Assembly: GCA_018857735.1 (NCBI GenBank)
Contig: JABMCL010003662.1
Location: 833,638 to 897,637, forward strand
DNA: 64,000 bases
From: Alviniconcha marisindica
Taxonomy: Eukaryota > Mollusca > Gastropoda > Provannidae
Reading direction: 5' to 3'
The notes below the pieces were generated by a model. That model saw only the letters and a list, made by a program, of their open reading frames with translations, did no database searches and was not told the DNA's origin. Shown in pieces: positions 1-56,203 of this stretch; position 1 is the first letter of the stretch, and every line of letters begins with the position of its first letter. Both the position numbers and the translations under genes were made by a program.

Positions 1-464
1 AACAATCTGGACTGCTCCCCTCCTCCCAAAATGGAGTCAGTCTGTAAACTGCACACATCCTTCTGATTAACTAGAAAGGGTCCAAAAAAAAGCTTAAGCA
101 ACCTATATAACAATCGTCTTCAAGCATACATGCAGTATCATGTGACACAATACACCCAGCTAATACAAAAATTAACAAACATACTTGAAAAACCCACTTG
201 TATAAAAGAAACAAATGTTTAAAAAATCAGCAATAGGACCAAAAATGCCTCTCACTGTCTTCATCCCATCTCCCGCTGTCCAAAAGAAGACACTGAGCAG
301 CACAACCTAAGGAAATCAGACATACAGTACTGAACTCATTGGCGACATTGATATGCTATATAAGCCCAGACTTCTGATTCACTGGCTGCAGCTGATTGGC
401 TGCATGCGGAGAATGCCGAACAGCTTGGCAGGAATGCTGGGCACAGCTGCCTGTCAATGTGAAG
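1..464 (-). other. PFKFB: PFKFB 3' untranslated region (incomplete)
   Basis: Sequence downstream of the stop codon on the minus strand. No AATAAA signal is visible in this stretch on the minus strand, so the transcript probably continues past the window edge. No further coding potential is supported. Confidence 0.6.
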
Positions 465-44338
<43,874 letters not shown>

Positions 44339-46400
44339 CCTGCTCGATGGCACGCCTCAGTGCACACAGGTACAGATCAAGTCTACCGCTGTTGCAGAAG
44401 CACTTTGCATCGCACAGTAGCCTGTCTAACCCAAATATCTTGGCACGTCACTTGGAAAACAAGCTGTATTCATTTCACATCAACACCTCCGATAAGAAGC
44501 AGTTTTTGTTGAACAAACTTAAAAGCCTCTCCAGGCTCCGCCCTCTAAGAGTTTGGCATTCCTCCGGGAAATCCTGAAACTCCCGACTCTGGCACGAGTT
44601 GAACAGACGACGATAAGCAGCGCTGCAATCCCTGACGGCGGAGCTGAAGAACTTGCACACCGGCTTTCCTTCTCTTGCTTTTTAACCGGGGCTGAATGTT
44701 GTGAATAGTCTCCCAGTGAGCGTCCCTCCGAGGTATTGTATCTTTCTTTCTTCGGCTCTCCGCTATGTTCACGCGATGGCAAATTCCATTTGAATCCCAA
44801 CTCAGCTTGGCACGAGTTTATAGACAAATCCACCCACGCTGTTTTGAAGAATGGGTGTTTACCACACAAACCAACCACTCAGTGCGGCCACAGAGTTCGA
44901 CTGACCTGATTACAAACCGCGACTGAGTCGAACGAACAGAAACAGGTAATATAATCAATAGATTTAGATGTTTCGGGAATCTCCTTTACATTCTCCTGCA
45001 GTTTGTACCCAAGACCATCTGCCACCTCCCGAAAAACACATGTATGTAACAAAGGCCGGCCACAAGGTGAAACAAACTGCTACATTGTTTTTTGTTGTTG
45101 TTTGTAACAAGAAACTGCGCTTCAATGTCAGCTCCAGCAACGTTGCCTGCACGTACACAGCCAAAAAACACTCGCAGGAACCGCGATAAAACCCACAAAC
45201 GAATAAAAGTCTATTTGGAACGAAAAGAAAACATTAACTCTCTCCCTCCGATGCATCATTAGTGCAAGGTGAAAATCAGCCTTGTTTATACCGTACATGT
45301 ATTATACTCAGTCTGTCATGATGCACACCGTACATGTATACTCTATCTGTCATGATGCCAAAAATGATTCACAACCCACAAAAACAGGTGCTCCGACAGA
45401 ACTGAAAACCGCAGTAGTTAATGAGCGTCGTTCCTAAGCAACCCGTTTTCTTGCTGCAACCTGTCAAACCCTGAAAGCCACGAGATGTGCCGAAGGTGAA
45501 GAATAAGCCGTGGTTTGAAAAGAGGGGCGGGGATGGGGAATAAATGCAGGCCTGGGGAAAACAGACTAAGAAAGACCGGGGAAAACAGCCCGACTGCGCG
45601 CAGGAGTCGGTTTGGCCATGCAACACAAGTTACTGTACTAGCAAAAACATAGTTAGGCTACCTGAAGTACACGAAACTTTGTGACTCTTATTAAAACTAA
45701 GAGACGTCGTCGAGCTGCGACTAAAAATCACCCCCGGCAGGGTAGCGCCCTGTAAATAAGCCTAAGTTCCGGCAGTATTCTCCCGACGAATCTCTTCTGG
45801 ATTTTGTGTTGGTCTGTCTTAGTGAAGGAACCTTGCGCTTGCAAACAGTTTATAGATATATATCGTCGCTATACACAATATCTGTCTTTTGTCACTTGAA
45901 AAAAGAAAGAAAAAAAGGTGCTTCACTGAAACTTTGCATTGTTACGAATTTTCTGACTAAAATCAGCGTTATTTTTAGCCTTTTGTACGTTTTGATCTCG
46001 ACTGATCTTAACGGTGTTTTCAAGATCAAGCATTCTGTCATCCCTCCTGAATACAGATCATCGTCAAAAACTGCATTTGCTACTTGCTATTTCAGCTGTT
46101 TGATGCCTCTAACCCGATGTACTGAACCATGCACAGTAGCACTGGCACCAAAGAATTTAGAAACTGATGACACACACTAAACGCACAACAGAGCGAACGT
46201 CTCAGAGAGCTATTTGAACATGAACCTTTATCCCAGGTCATCGTTATGTGATACCTCTCCATGCATGCAGTCCTTCATTGAAGGAACTATGCAATCACGC
46301 GCACGGGCAAATTAATTTAGTACTAGAGTCCCACCGTCGCTAAACCGTGTACTTACTGAGGCACAGTAAATTCCACGTATCAATGGACCCGTTTCATTTT
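44339..46400 (-). promoter_or_regulatory. Probable PFKFB promoter / 5' UTR zone, CpG-richer
   Basis: Directly upstream of the first coding exon the composition changes from AT-rich intron to sequence with noticeably more CpG (for example around 44.5-45.2 kb and 45.7-45.8 kb). No TATA box or transcription start can be fixed by eye. The role is inferred from position and composition only. Short open frames here (for example minus 44878-44519) look like chance in GC-richer DNA. Confidence 0.35.
45285..45362 (+). repeat. Tandem duplication, about 35-40 bp
   Basis: Two copies of ACCGTACATGTAT...ACTC...TCTGTCATGATGC with small differences. Confidence 0.75.
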
Positions 46401-46544
46401 AGGCACAGAGCACAAAACACACGGTTGTGAACTCCTTTAAGACCACCGATAAGTACACATGACTGACAGTGCAAATACCGAAAACCGCGCACGGCGGTCT
46501 GCACCAGTAAGGAGAGAGTGAAACTAAGCCACAATGGTAACAGC

Positions 46545-46605
46545 TATCACTGGAAAGAGGTGAGGCTGGGCCTGTTTGTAAGACTGCAGATGTCACATTG
46601 CCCCT
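46545..46605 (+). repeat. Dispersed copy of the 47.4-47.5 kb sequence
   Basis: CACTGGAAAGAGGTGAG, CTGGG and CTGTTTGTAAG recur in the same order at about 47470-47515, with an extra TTGGATACAGCC there. Confidence 0.6.
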
Positions 46606-46888
46606 TCAGCTAGTTTTAACACAACACAAGCTCCGCATACACTGCCTACAGTTAAAACCAACACAGCTGCAAATTCCTTTGAATGACGTGAAGCAACGAG
46701 AATGGTCGAATCTACGCTGCTCAACATGTGAAGGAAAGTGAGAACAAAACCGGGAGCTGTTCAAAGTTTCCTGTACAGCGACGCTCACTGAAGCGAGGAG
46801 AAAATGTCTGCGTAAATAGATCAAGATGATGTAATCGAATGGGTCTGATGAAATAATCTTTGACCACAGTGAACCCACTCGTCACGGC

Positions 46889-46927
46889 TCATTGGACTCT
46901 CTCTCTCTCTCTCTCACACACACACAT
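46889..46927 (+). repeat. (CT)n/(CA)n short tract
   Basis: GGACTCTCTC...CACACACACATACAC. Confidence 0.85.
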
Positions 46928-46993
46928 ACACCGACCCATTCCCTCACTCTCTTCCCTTTATCCTAAAAAGTAATATGCTCAAGAAAAAAAAAA

Positions 46994-47015
46994 GGGGGGG
47001 GGGGGGGGGGGGGGG
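46994..47015 (+). repeat. G homopolymer
   Basis: About 22 G after an A-run; length likely unreliable. Confidence 0.9.
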
Positions 47016-47354
47016 TCAGGGAAGATGAGTGCTACTCAGTGTTGCAATTCCAAAACCACACCTATCCATAGTCACCATCTCTCAGCAACAACTGAACAAG
47101 AATGGGAAGGGTATCCAAACATTGTACAGAACTAAGCAAAGACAGTACAGCTAAAACAGTATTTGGTAAGACTGACTTACTGAGACACATATATTTTATA
47201 CAATCTTGAAATACATAGGATAGAGTCTTGCATCATTTTGCAACAAGTTTACTTTCATGGCAGAGACTAACTACAATGAAAGAAATTCATCCAGTAAGAC
47301 TAAGAGAGCAAGGGTCAACAAAAACAGAATGGACATTCAAGTTTCAAGTTTGTC

Positions 47355-47490
47355 AGCAAGATCAAGATGAGAAAAAAAGGAGAAATAATCAGCAATGACA
47401 GACCACTGGAAAGAGAGGTCAGCAAGATCAAGATGAGAAAAAAAAGAGAAATAATCAGCAATGACAGACCACTGGAAAGAGGTGAGCCTG
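47355..47490 (+). repeat. Tandem duplication, about 65 bp
   Basis: Two near-identical copies of GGTCAGCAAGATCAAGATGA, GAGAAATAATCAGCAATGAC and AGACCACTGGAAAGAG. Confidence 0.85.
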
Positions 47491-47989
47491 GGGTTGGATA
47501 CAGCCCGTTTGTAAGCACTGAACAGTCTCGTTAACATATTTATACATACATGTAATTTATGCCAAAAAAAACAAGACCCTTTCTCAGATAGGGAAGCTCA
47601 TTTTCTGCCCCAGTGGAAGTACCCCATTTCATATCCGTGTTTCAACAGAACCCAAATTTTCTTTTACAGCCCAAGTATGTTGATTCTATCAATGATTGTC
47701 ATGGGGATGTGTACATGCTTTAATGTATAAACTGATGTGCCCCAATATAAAATACTTTCGGACAAACTGCAAAGAATAAGTCACAACTCTCTAAGTAGAT
47801 TCTGAGCATACTATGAGCATGAGCATAATACACAATGCAGGTGTAATCCTGAAGGGAATAACCGTTCAAAAATTTGTGCTTGATGTTTGTGTATGTAATT
47901 TTGTTTTATGGTTGCATAGGGACAAATTTTGTGGATTGACTTAAGAAAAAGTGAGACAAGTATTGACATCTGAATTTACTTATCACAGA

Positions 47990-48055
47990 GTCTGACTGTC
48001 CTGGAGTGACCCTGTGCAGTTGACAGACATTAAAATCCAATTACTAACCGACTAA
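47990..48055 (+). repeat. SINE-like tail, plus orientation, ending in (CTAA)n
   Basis: GACTGTCCTGGAGTGACCCT, then GCAGTTGACAGACATTAAAA and TCCAATTACTAAC. Closely matches 17915-17972. Confidence 0.55.
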
Positions 48056-49028
48056 CCCCCACCCCACCAAAACATCTTTTGACTGAAGGTTAAATATGAC
48101 AACAATCTCCCTCTACTCGCATGGCATAAACACATACAGAGAGCAAAGGGAGGGAGAGAGAAAGAAAAGGACAGCTGTTATGATTACACATAAAAAAGTT
48201 AGTTGTTTGACACTTAACATCCAGTCAACCATAAGTAACTTATCATAATGAGATGTGCTTCCACAAATCCCAAGCACAAGTCTGATTCACTGTTCATAAT
48301 ACACATCACATATGGCAAATGGCTGGGAACACACACACACAAACAAATTTAAATGCCAGATTCTGAGTATGCAATGCATATATGTTCTGACCTACTCAGA
48401 GCTGAAGAGATGGAACTGGCTCTGGGTTCTCATTGTAGGCTTTAATTTCTGCATCCAGTGGTATTCCAACAGAAGAAAGAAAAGGCTATAACTCAACAAC
48501 AAAACTGCCTCATACTGTTATAGACTGGCAGAGGAACTCCTCACATCATCACAATAGGAAGCCTTGTTACAACTCACATCACCACAGTCAGCAAAGTATC
48601 ACTGAATTAGCTAAACGCGACTGGAGCTTTGAACAGTCAATGATGCCCACTTGAGCTATTCTTAGGGCCTGGATCAATAGGCCTTTCCACAGGAAACCAA
48701 CTCTGCACTGACAACAGAGATTACCAGCAGTTACTGAACAGCAGTACAGTAATATTCAGAACATTCCAAATCCTTCAGTTTCCTTTGCGACACAAGATAC
48801 ATACCAAAAAAAAGACGCATCAGCTGCATGCGCACACACACACCATGTACACCATATCAAAACTCTTGTCTGTGCCTGTGGCTCCATTTTACAGTTGGGT
48901 TTTTGCTGGAACTAGGGCACATTTAGTCTTTAGTAGAGTTGCATCCCTACTGACGGATGAAACACAGACAAATTTAACTGGCACGGTGGTGCGGCTCTGC
49001 AGACCCACACAGCACCGCCGGCAGAGTA

Positions 49029-49140
49029 CTGCTGAACACACTGCCAGTCAGCTGGCAGAGTAGAGAGGGAGGTGACCTTGACTGCTGAACACACTGCCAG
49101 TCAGCTGGCAGAGTTAGAGTAGAGAGGGCGGTGATCTTGA
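49029..49140 (+). repeat. Tandem duplication, 53 and 59 bp
   Basis: Two copies of CTGCTGAACACACTGCCAGT, CAGCTGGCAGAG and GTGA(C/T)CTTGA. The second has a GTTAGAG insertion. Confidence 0.9.
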
Positions 49141-49368
49141 CCTTTGTCCTCGCGCCCTTGCCTGCACTACAGTTCTCCCGGTTCAGGACGGCGCGAAGGA
49201 CTCCTGTCAAAGTCAGGGCTTGAGAAAACGGCAGTTCACAAAGCAGCAGTCAACAGACTATACAGAAGAGGAAAGGGAAACCGAACATATACCAACTTAC
49301 AACAGCTGACCCCTTGCACGTGTACCCGTTATTTACACGTCTTCAGCTGCCGATACTCTCTCTCTCTC

Positions 49369-49373
<5 letters not shown>

Positions 49374-49407
<34 letters not shown>
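49374..49407 (+). repeat. (CA)n microsatellite
   Basis: About 17 CA units after a CT tract. Confidence 0.95.
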
Positions 49408-49410
<3 letters not shown>

Positions 49411-50037
49411 CGAAAGCTCAGTAATAAAGTAAGTGGGTAGGTAGGTACTGTTCTCTCCCTCGCCGTTTCTCCCCCAAACCTGGTCCAGAAGTACATAACA
49501 AAACTGATTCGGCTAGATACCCTTGTCTAAAATTACAAAACTACACACACACACACACATTATGACAAACACTCCTGCAACACTGATCAACCATTTCCTA
49601 GTCAATCTTGAAACAGCCAGAAAAATACAGCACTTTTAAAATGCGCACACCCATGAGTCTGTGTAAATTTGTCTGGCAAAAAGACAGGGTACCACCGCCC
49701 CTCCAACACACATACGCCCTTCTTTCTCCTCAGTCTTCCTTATCCATCCTACCTTGTTTTGGGTTCTTTTGAACAGAAAAGAAAGAAGAAGAAAAATATA
49801 TTATATATCAACTTCATGCTCTCAAAAACTTTTAAAAAAATTAAAATGACACTGTCATACAAAGTAATAATTTTAAGTATCTGTTTCCACTAAAACTAGT
49901 AAAAGTGAAAACTAATCAAAATGACAATGACAGAAAAACAAAACACAGAAAGCAGGCCTGAACATTGAAAATGAAACTGAAACTGAACAAAACATAATTT
50001 TTTCAAACATGAGCATCTGCATAGGACAGGGCCTCAC

Positions 50038-50164
50038 AGGTTCTGGGACAGCGGCATATGTGGGCAAATCTGATAGCATCAGATTCCTCTTCTCCATCCT
50101 GGCTGTCGAACAGGCGGTTGTCAATGGAGTCAATGCTTGCTTGGGTCAGCAAACCTGGTTTCAT
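50038..50164 (-). CDS. Candidate alternative first exon of PFKFB, or exon of an unknown upstream gene
   Basis: A minus-strand open frame with coding-like composition begins MKPGLLTQASIDSIDNRLFD and continues acidic. It reaches a CCT/GTGAGG donor at 50038 in phase 1, which fits PFKFB exon 2 exactly. A TTGCAG acceptor also precedes it (exon edge 50173), and without splicing the frame runs to a stop at 50003, so it could instead be a terminal exon of another gene. I do not recognise the peptide. Alternative promoters with distinct first exons are known for mammalian PFKFB genes. The opposite strand is also open here, which weakens the call. Confidence 0.3.
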
Positions 50165-50844
50165 CTGGGACCACTGCAAGGTGATTTCACTCTCTCTCCC
50201 CCCTGCTCTTGCACCCGGATCTCCATCTTTTCTCTCTCTCTCAGTCTCAGACTCTCTGTCTCCTTCCCTTGCTAGCTCTGCTCCTTCCATCTGCCCTCCA
50301 CCCTCCCCCCTCACTCTGTCCCTCTTCCTCTCTGTCCAAAGCTGCCTTATATATGTTTTCTTGCTGTGACGTAACACAAAACAAAACTATAAACCAAAAA
50401 GATCTATTACTATCACACTAGAACTTTTTGTAGACTGTATTCAAACTAAATACACAACTCACACTGACAATAAGAAAACGCAGAGACCCATTTTCATTCA
50501 GGCATTCAAATAAGACAATGTAATTTATAGACTCCTTTTAACAATCTAAATAAAAACAATCCTGACTTTTGTTCTTATCATAACACTGACAAAGAAGAGT
50601 AAAAAATGCTCAGACTCACATTTAAAGGATTTATTACCTATTTTCATACATAGGTGCAGCTCAAACTGTTGTGAATGCTATGTCCAGTCAGCTATGTAGA
50701 TGGTAACGTTAGGGTGAAACAATCAAAGGACAGATTATTTTTTTTTTAAACATGCAAACAGACAAACATTTCAGTATTCAGTTTTCTTCCCCATGTACTA
50801 CATCAGAAATGATATCAGTGCGCCCAGCTGTTTCCACAACATAT

Positions 50845-50845
<1 letters not shown>

Positions 50846-50900
<55 letters not shown>
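50846..50900 (+). repeat. (CT)n microsatellite
   Basis: About 27 CT units. Confidence 0.95.
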
Positions 50901-50902
<2 letters not shown>

Positions 50903-51323
50903 GTATATCCAGAGTTTTTACAGTATATTGATGAATATACACAAACATGAAGTGCACAAACGTAACTATACAGTCGTGTCATCATTCACGTAATACTAAT
51001 AGCAATTCTCTTCGTTTAAAGTCTAAGTACAGGAATATGGCAAAGTTCTTAATAATGACCTTGTTTTCAGTTGATAGTAACAAAACAAGTTGAAATGAAC
51101 TTGGCTGGCTACAAAATTTATCAGGTATAAGTCTTTGACGTCAATCGTTTAGATTATAACCTTTGTAAAGGCCACTGGCCAATCAAATAAACTTTTGTGT
51201 CTTTGCGTCTCTCCCTCTCTCAGCACGCATGTCGGCATGATATTTTATAGTTTCTGTATACACCTCAATCCTCGCCCTCCCTCTCCCTCTCAGTATGTGT
51301 CTGTGTGTCAGCACACATGATAT

Positions 51324-51342
51324 CCCCCCCCCCCCCCCCCCC
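51324..51342 (+). repeat. C homopolymer
   Basis: About 18 C. Confidence 0.9.
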
Positions 51343-51665
51343 TCCTTTTTATTTGTAATTAGTGTACTACTGGAATATTTGTGTCCTTCAGTGCTCATTG
51401 ACATTGTTCTTGTTTAAACTAAGGATAATGTCTGTCTGTGTATATATGCCTGCATATCTGTGTGTGAACTTTGTATGCGTTTACAGTGAGTGTGTGCATG
51501 AACTGATATTATGTATGTGTGTGTGAACTGATTGTGCCAGCATGTATGTGTGTATAGATGATAAGTGTGCATGCTATATAATGTCTTTTTGGTTCATTAT
51601 TTTGTTTTCCTTGTGCATTTGTGTTTTTGTTCTCTCTCTCCCTGCACATTTTAGTGTTTGTGTTC

Positions 51666-51670
<5 letters not shown>

Positions 51671-51702
<32 letters not shown>
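51671..51702 (+). repeat. (TA)n microsatellite
   Basis: About 16 TA units. Confidence 0.95.
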
Positions 51703-51707
<5 letters not shown>

Positions 51708-53390
51708 TTATTTCCTTACCAAGTCCCTTGATATACATGAGCATACTTTTTTCTTCTACTCCTTCTTCATCCAAAACATGCTTATAAATTTTGCATGTCT
51801 GAAAAATACGTAGAGTATCAGTAAATTTAGTCGCTCGTGGGTGATGGCTGCCTATAAAAACAACAACGCTGTGTCTCCTCCACTACCTTTGTGAAATAAA
51901 GTGTATTCATTCTGTGTACATGTCACTGTGTGTGTGCATGCCTGCCCGCCTCTCTCTCTCTCTTCCCCTCTCTTCACTGCTCAAAAGAAGAAAAGGCACA
52001 AAGCAGTTTAACCAGAGAACAAATGCAAATGGACATGAGAACACTAGCCTTCAAAGTGGGATAGTAATTTGTTAACATTCATTATTTCAACAGAGACAGC
52101 AACTAGTGGTTGTTTTCACAAACAGATAATGAAAACCACACAAAATGCGCAGCACTTTGCAGGAATTAAGACACAGAAGCTAAAATAGTATTAAATAATA
52201 ACCTCATGGCTCATAACACCATTTAGGAATTTCTGAAATTGTTTGGTGTCATTGTGAGTGTGACTGTATTCTTGAAATCTAGTCAAAGTCTTGAAAAGGG
52301 TCATGAAAAAGCCAATGCGACATTTACCACTAAGTGACCATGTAAATCACACTGTTTAAAGTTTTAGCCATGCCAGTGGCCGGCCAGCCTAATGCTAGTC
52401 ATCACTGGACACACTGTTGTCATGTCAGTCAAAAGTCCCGCACAAGCCAGGTACACTGACAAACAACTGATTCATTTTTACACCCAGTCAGCCTCCTAAC
52501 AAGATCATTTATTATAATCTGTATGTTTTGTTTTCTTAACTATAAATGGCATATCACTGCACCTCATACAATTAGAACAAAGGAAATGTTATCACTACAT
52601 AGTACTACTTACTAGAACTGTAGATGAGCAAATGGCACATGACAGACACAAGTTACATTCAAATGCAAAACCAAAAAACATGTCACTTAACTCCCTTAAA
52701 TACACATCAGACACACGAAGCATATCGTTCATAATATTTCCAGGGTCTGTTTTGTTTTGAAAATTGACTTAACAGACCCCTTTTGTTTATCTCGTTGTCG
52801 CACATCGACAACCAATCAGAGTAGACTACAAAGATATACAACTCCTCCAAAGCAGACATAGGGGGGAATGTGCTGACACTGACTTTATGCGTACTGAGAC
52901 GTGACCAGACTGAATCATTTTGGATGCCTACAAAATTACTAAAATTTCTGGTTCATTCAATCTGTTTACTGAGAAAGAAGCTCTGGCTCCTGGCTGGCCA
53001 TTGTTTATAGATATATATCTTTTATTGGGGCAAGCCAGGTTGGGGTGGGGGGGAGGGTTGCTATCCACACTTGTGATCAAAGTGGACGTGATCTGCCTAT
53101 GTGGCTGGGGGGGGGTTTGGGGTGCGGGGCATATGGGGTTGGCAGGTGATTCTGTCAGTGGGTGAAAGGGGTTTTTTTTCAGGGTGTTTTGTTTCCGTTT
53201 TTATGAAATTTTTAAAAAAAGAGAGTAATGTATAATTATGCTTTTTTTTTTGTGAATTTTCTGCATTCTATGCTTTTGTTTAATTAAATCACAAAGCACT
53301 TTGAGTGAGTTGCCGAATGCACGCTATAAATTTGATGTGTGTGGGTGCATGCACGGAAACCTGTTTAACATGTGCGTTACACATCCACCT

Positions 53391-54883
53391 AAAAACCCCC
53401 AAAAAGTTTGGTTGTGTGTGGGTGTGGGGTGTAAACCCCAAAATTTCCCCCCAAAGGGGTTTAAAAAAAACATTTTTTTTAAAAAAAAAAAAATTTAAAA
53501 AATTTTTTTTTAAAAAAAATAAAAGGGGGGGGGGGAAAAAAAAACAAAATTTCTTAAGGGGGGGGGGGGAAAAGGGGAAAAAAAATTTAAAAAAAATGCC
53601 AAAAAAAAGGGGGGGGAAAACCCCAAAAAAAAAAGAAAACCCCCCCCTTTTTTTTTTTTTTAAAAAAAAACCCCCCCCTTTTTTTTTTTTTTCCCCCCCA
53701 AAAATTTTTTAATTAAAAAAAAAAAATCCTTTAAAAAATTTTTTTTTTTTGGGGGGGGGGGGGGGGAAAGGGTTTTTTTTTCCCCAAAATTACTTTTTTT
53801 TTTTTTTTCCAAAAAAAAAAAAACCCCCGGGGTTTTTTTTTTTTAAAAAAAAAAAAAAAAGGGAAAAAGGGGGGGGGGGGGGGGTTTTTTTGGGGGGGGG
53901 GTTTTTTTGATGGGGGGGGGGGGCGGGTTTTGTTTGGGGTTTTGTTTAAAAAAAAAAAAAAAATTTTTTTTTTTTTTTAAATTGGGGGAAAATTTTTTAA
54001 AATTTTTGGGACCTTTTTGAAAAATTTTTTTTTTTAAAAAAAATTTTTTATTTCCCATTTTAAAAAAAGAAAAAGGGGGGGGGGAAAATTTTTTTTAAAA
54101 GGGTTTAAAAAATTTCTTATTTAAAACCGTTTTGGGTTTGGGTTTTTTTGGGGTGGTTGGGGGTTTTTTTTTTTTTTTTAAAAAAAAGGGTGAAAAAATT
54201 TTTTTTTTTTTTTTTTTTTTTTTGGGGAAAAGAAAATTTTTTAAAAATTTTTTAAAAGGGGGAAAGGGGGGGGGGGGGGTTTTTTAAAAAAAAAGGGGGG
54301 GAAACCAACAAAAAAAAAAAAGGGGAAAAAAAGGGGGGGAAAAAAAACCCCCCCTTCCCCCCAAAAAAAAAAAAAAATTTTTTCCCCCCCCCCTTTTAAA
54401 AGGGGGGGAAAAAAAAATTTTTTTTTTAAAAAATTTCCGCGAAAAATTTTTTTCCCCCCCTTTTCCTTTTTTTTTTTGTTTTTAAAAAAAGGGAAATTTT
54501 TTTGGGCCCCTTTTTTTTTTTTTCCCGGGGGGGGTTTTTTTTTTTTTAAAAAAAAAAATTCTTAAAAACCCCTTTTCCCCCTTTTTTAAAAAATTTTTTT
54601 TTTTTTGGGAAAAAATTTTAAAAATTTTTTTTTTTTTTTAAAAAACCCCCCCAAAAAAAAAAAAAAGGGGGGGGGGGGGGGGGTTTTTTTTTGGGGGGGG
54701 GTTCCCCTTTTTTTTTTTTTGGGGGGGGGGGTTTTAAAATTTTTTTTTTTGGGGGTTTTTAAGGTTTTTTTAAAATTTTTGGGGGGTTTTTTTTGGGGGT
54801 TTTTAAATTTTAAAAAAGGGTTTTTTTTTTTTAAAAATTTGGAACCCCCCCCCAAAAAAAAACCCCCCCTTTTTTTTTGGCCC

Positions 54884-54920
<37 letters not shown>

Positions 54921-55040
54921 TCCCAAAAAAAAAAAAGGGAAAAAAAGGGAAATTTTGGGAAAAAAAACCCCCCCCCCAAAAAAAAAAAAAAAAATTTTTT
55001 CCCCCCTTTTTAAAAAAAAAAATTTTTTTTCCCCCCCTCT
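53391..55040. other. Homopolymer-only block, probable assembly/consensus artefact
   Basis: About 1.65 kb consist almost only of runs of 3-20 identical bases (A, T, G, C) with hardly any dinucleotide structure. The edges are abrupt: normal sequence resumes at about 55043. Predicted proteins here are only F, K, G, P and L repeats. No known repeat family has this form on both edges. It resembles an unpolished, run-length-inflated consensus. Treat as unreliable sequence; true length and content unknown. Confidence 0.85.
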
Positions 55041-56199
55041 AAACAAGTACCATAACACTAGAACAACCACATTCAACAGCTGTTTTGGGGTCAGAAATGG
55101 AGAGGGGAAAAAATGACAGACAGATGACAGTGACTCACTTCATCAAAAACAATGCAAGCAAGCTGAAACAGTAGTTGCGATATTTTGCCTTGTTAGTGTT
55201 ACTGAAACTAAAGGACAGACGTTCTGTGGAATTCCTGATCTTTTCCACCCATCTTGTCATCATGAAATGCAGAGGTTTAACTACTACTAGCAGCTGGAAA
55301 ATACAGCTATGTGCTCAGCCAGCAGTCCAGCTCCCCCCTACTTCTGACAAATTGTGTATGCCAGTCCATTGTGCTTGCGCAAAGATTTAAGTGAAAGGGG
55401 TCTATTGCAATTATATTTAAACTCAGTGCAACTTAGTAACTCAAGCACAGTCAGGACTCAGGGCATGTGCATGTGTGTCACAGTATGTGTGTGTGTGTGT
55501 GTGCATGCAGGTTTGTGTGTGTGTGTGTGTGAGTGTGCATGCATGTGTGTGCATGCACATGCATATATGCATTTGCGTGTGTGTGTCCATCTGTCTGTGT
55601 ACATATATGTCTCTGTCTGCATGTGCATGGCCAAATGAACAAAACAGTTCACAAATCATTCAGACAGAGAGCCAGTGATTTTTTTTAGTCATGATCAAAC
55701 TGAAGTAACAACCCAACAAACTGTTCAACTGATACATAAATGGTTACTTTCATTTAGTTTCAACTGTTCAAGTTCAACTTAAATACAGCTTTTACATTCA
55801 CAAGTTTAACACAAAATGTAAAAAAACGAAGTAAAAATCTTGCAAACAACAAACCAAATCAAGAGTCAAGAAAAAGAATGCATACTGATAATGTGACACA
55901 GAACAAAACAAAGACAAACCCCAACAAACCAAAAAAAATTACCTTCAAATTTCCCTCTAAAATAAAAGAAAACAAGATATTTTCAGTCCAGTTCACATGA
56001 ATTAAGAACTGTACATCAAGGGATGACTTGTGTTTGACCAGCGTCCCCTGCACGGCTTACGGCACACAGGGGTCCAAAAAATGTCTTTGTCCACCGGACA
56101 CGTTTCGACGTAATGACCAGTGCATGAATGTTAATGTTAATTATTATTCTTTCCAGCGCAGTTATGCATGCTTTGTATAACATATAACTATTAGTTATA
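55041..56199. other. Non-coding spacer with GT tract
   Basis: No supported gene. It contains an interrupted (GT)n/(GCAT) tract at about 55463-55615. Confidence 0.6.
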
Positions 56200-56203
56200 T
56201 AAG

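Larger units (their letters stand above)
46401..53390. other. Upstream non-coding region
   Basis: Apart from the listed repeats and the candidate exon near 50.1 kb, I see no gene here. The tract 48.6-49.4 kb is somewhat GC-richer. At 52743-52783 GGGTCTGTT is followed 20-25 nt later by AACAGACCC, a small potential hairpin. 53.0-53.4 kb becomes increasingly G- and T-rich before the homopolymer block. Confidence 0.6.

Noticed and set aside
44519..44878. 119-codon minus-strand open frame upstream of exon 1
   Set aside because: No recognised domain, and exon 1 at 44338 already explains the N-terminus. It probably falls in 5' UTR or promoter DNA of higher GC.
45806..46180. 124-codon plus-strand open frame, possible divergent gene
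   Set aside because: No splice context or recognisable family; composition (Ser, Leu, Lys mix) is not coding-like enough to claim.
46905..46927. Telomere- or satellite-like CACACA ends
   Set aside because: Ordinary CT/CA microsatellites without telomere motif.
49912..50377. Full 124-codon minus-strand frame as one protein
   Set aside because: The upstream half is Arg/Glu/Gly repeat from a purine-rich tract; only the part from about 50173 down looks like an exon, so only that part was kept as a candidate.
53305..55042. Open frames of F/K/G/P repeats
   Set aside because: Products of the homopolymer artefact block; no real protein composition.
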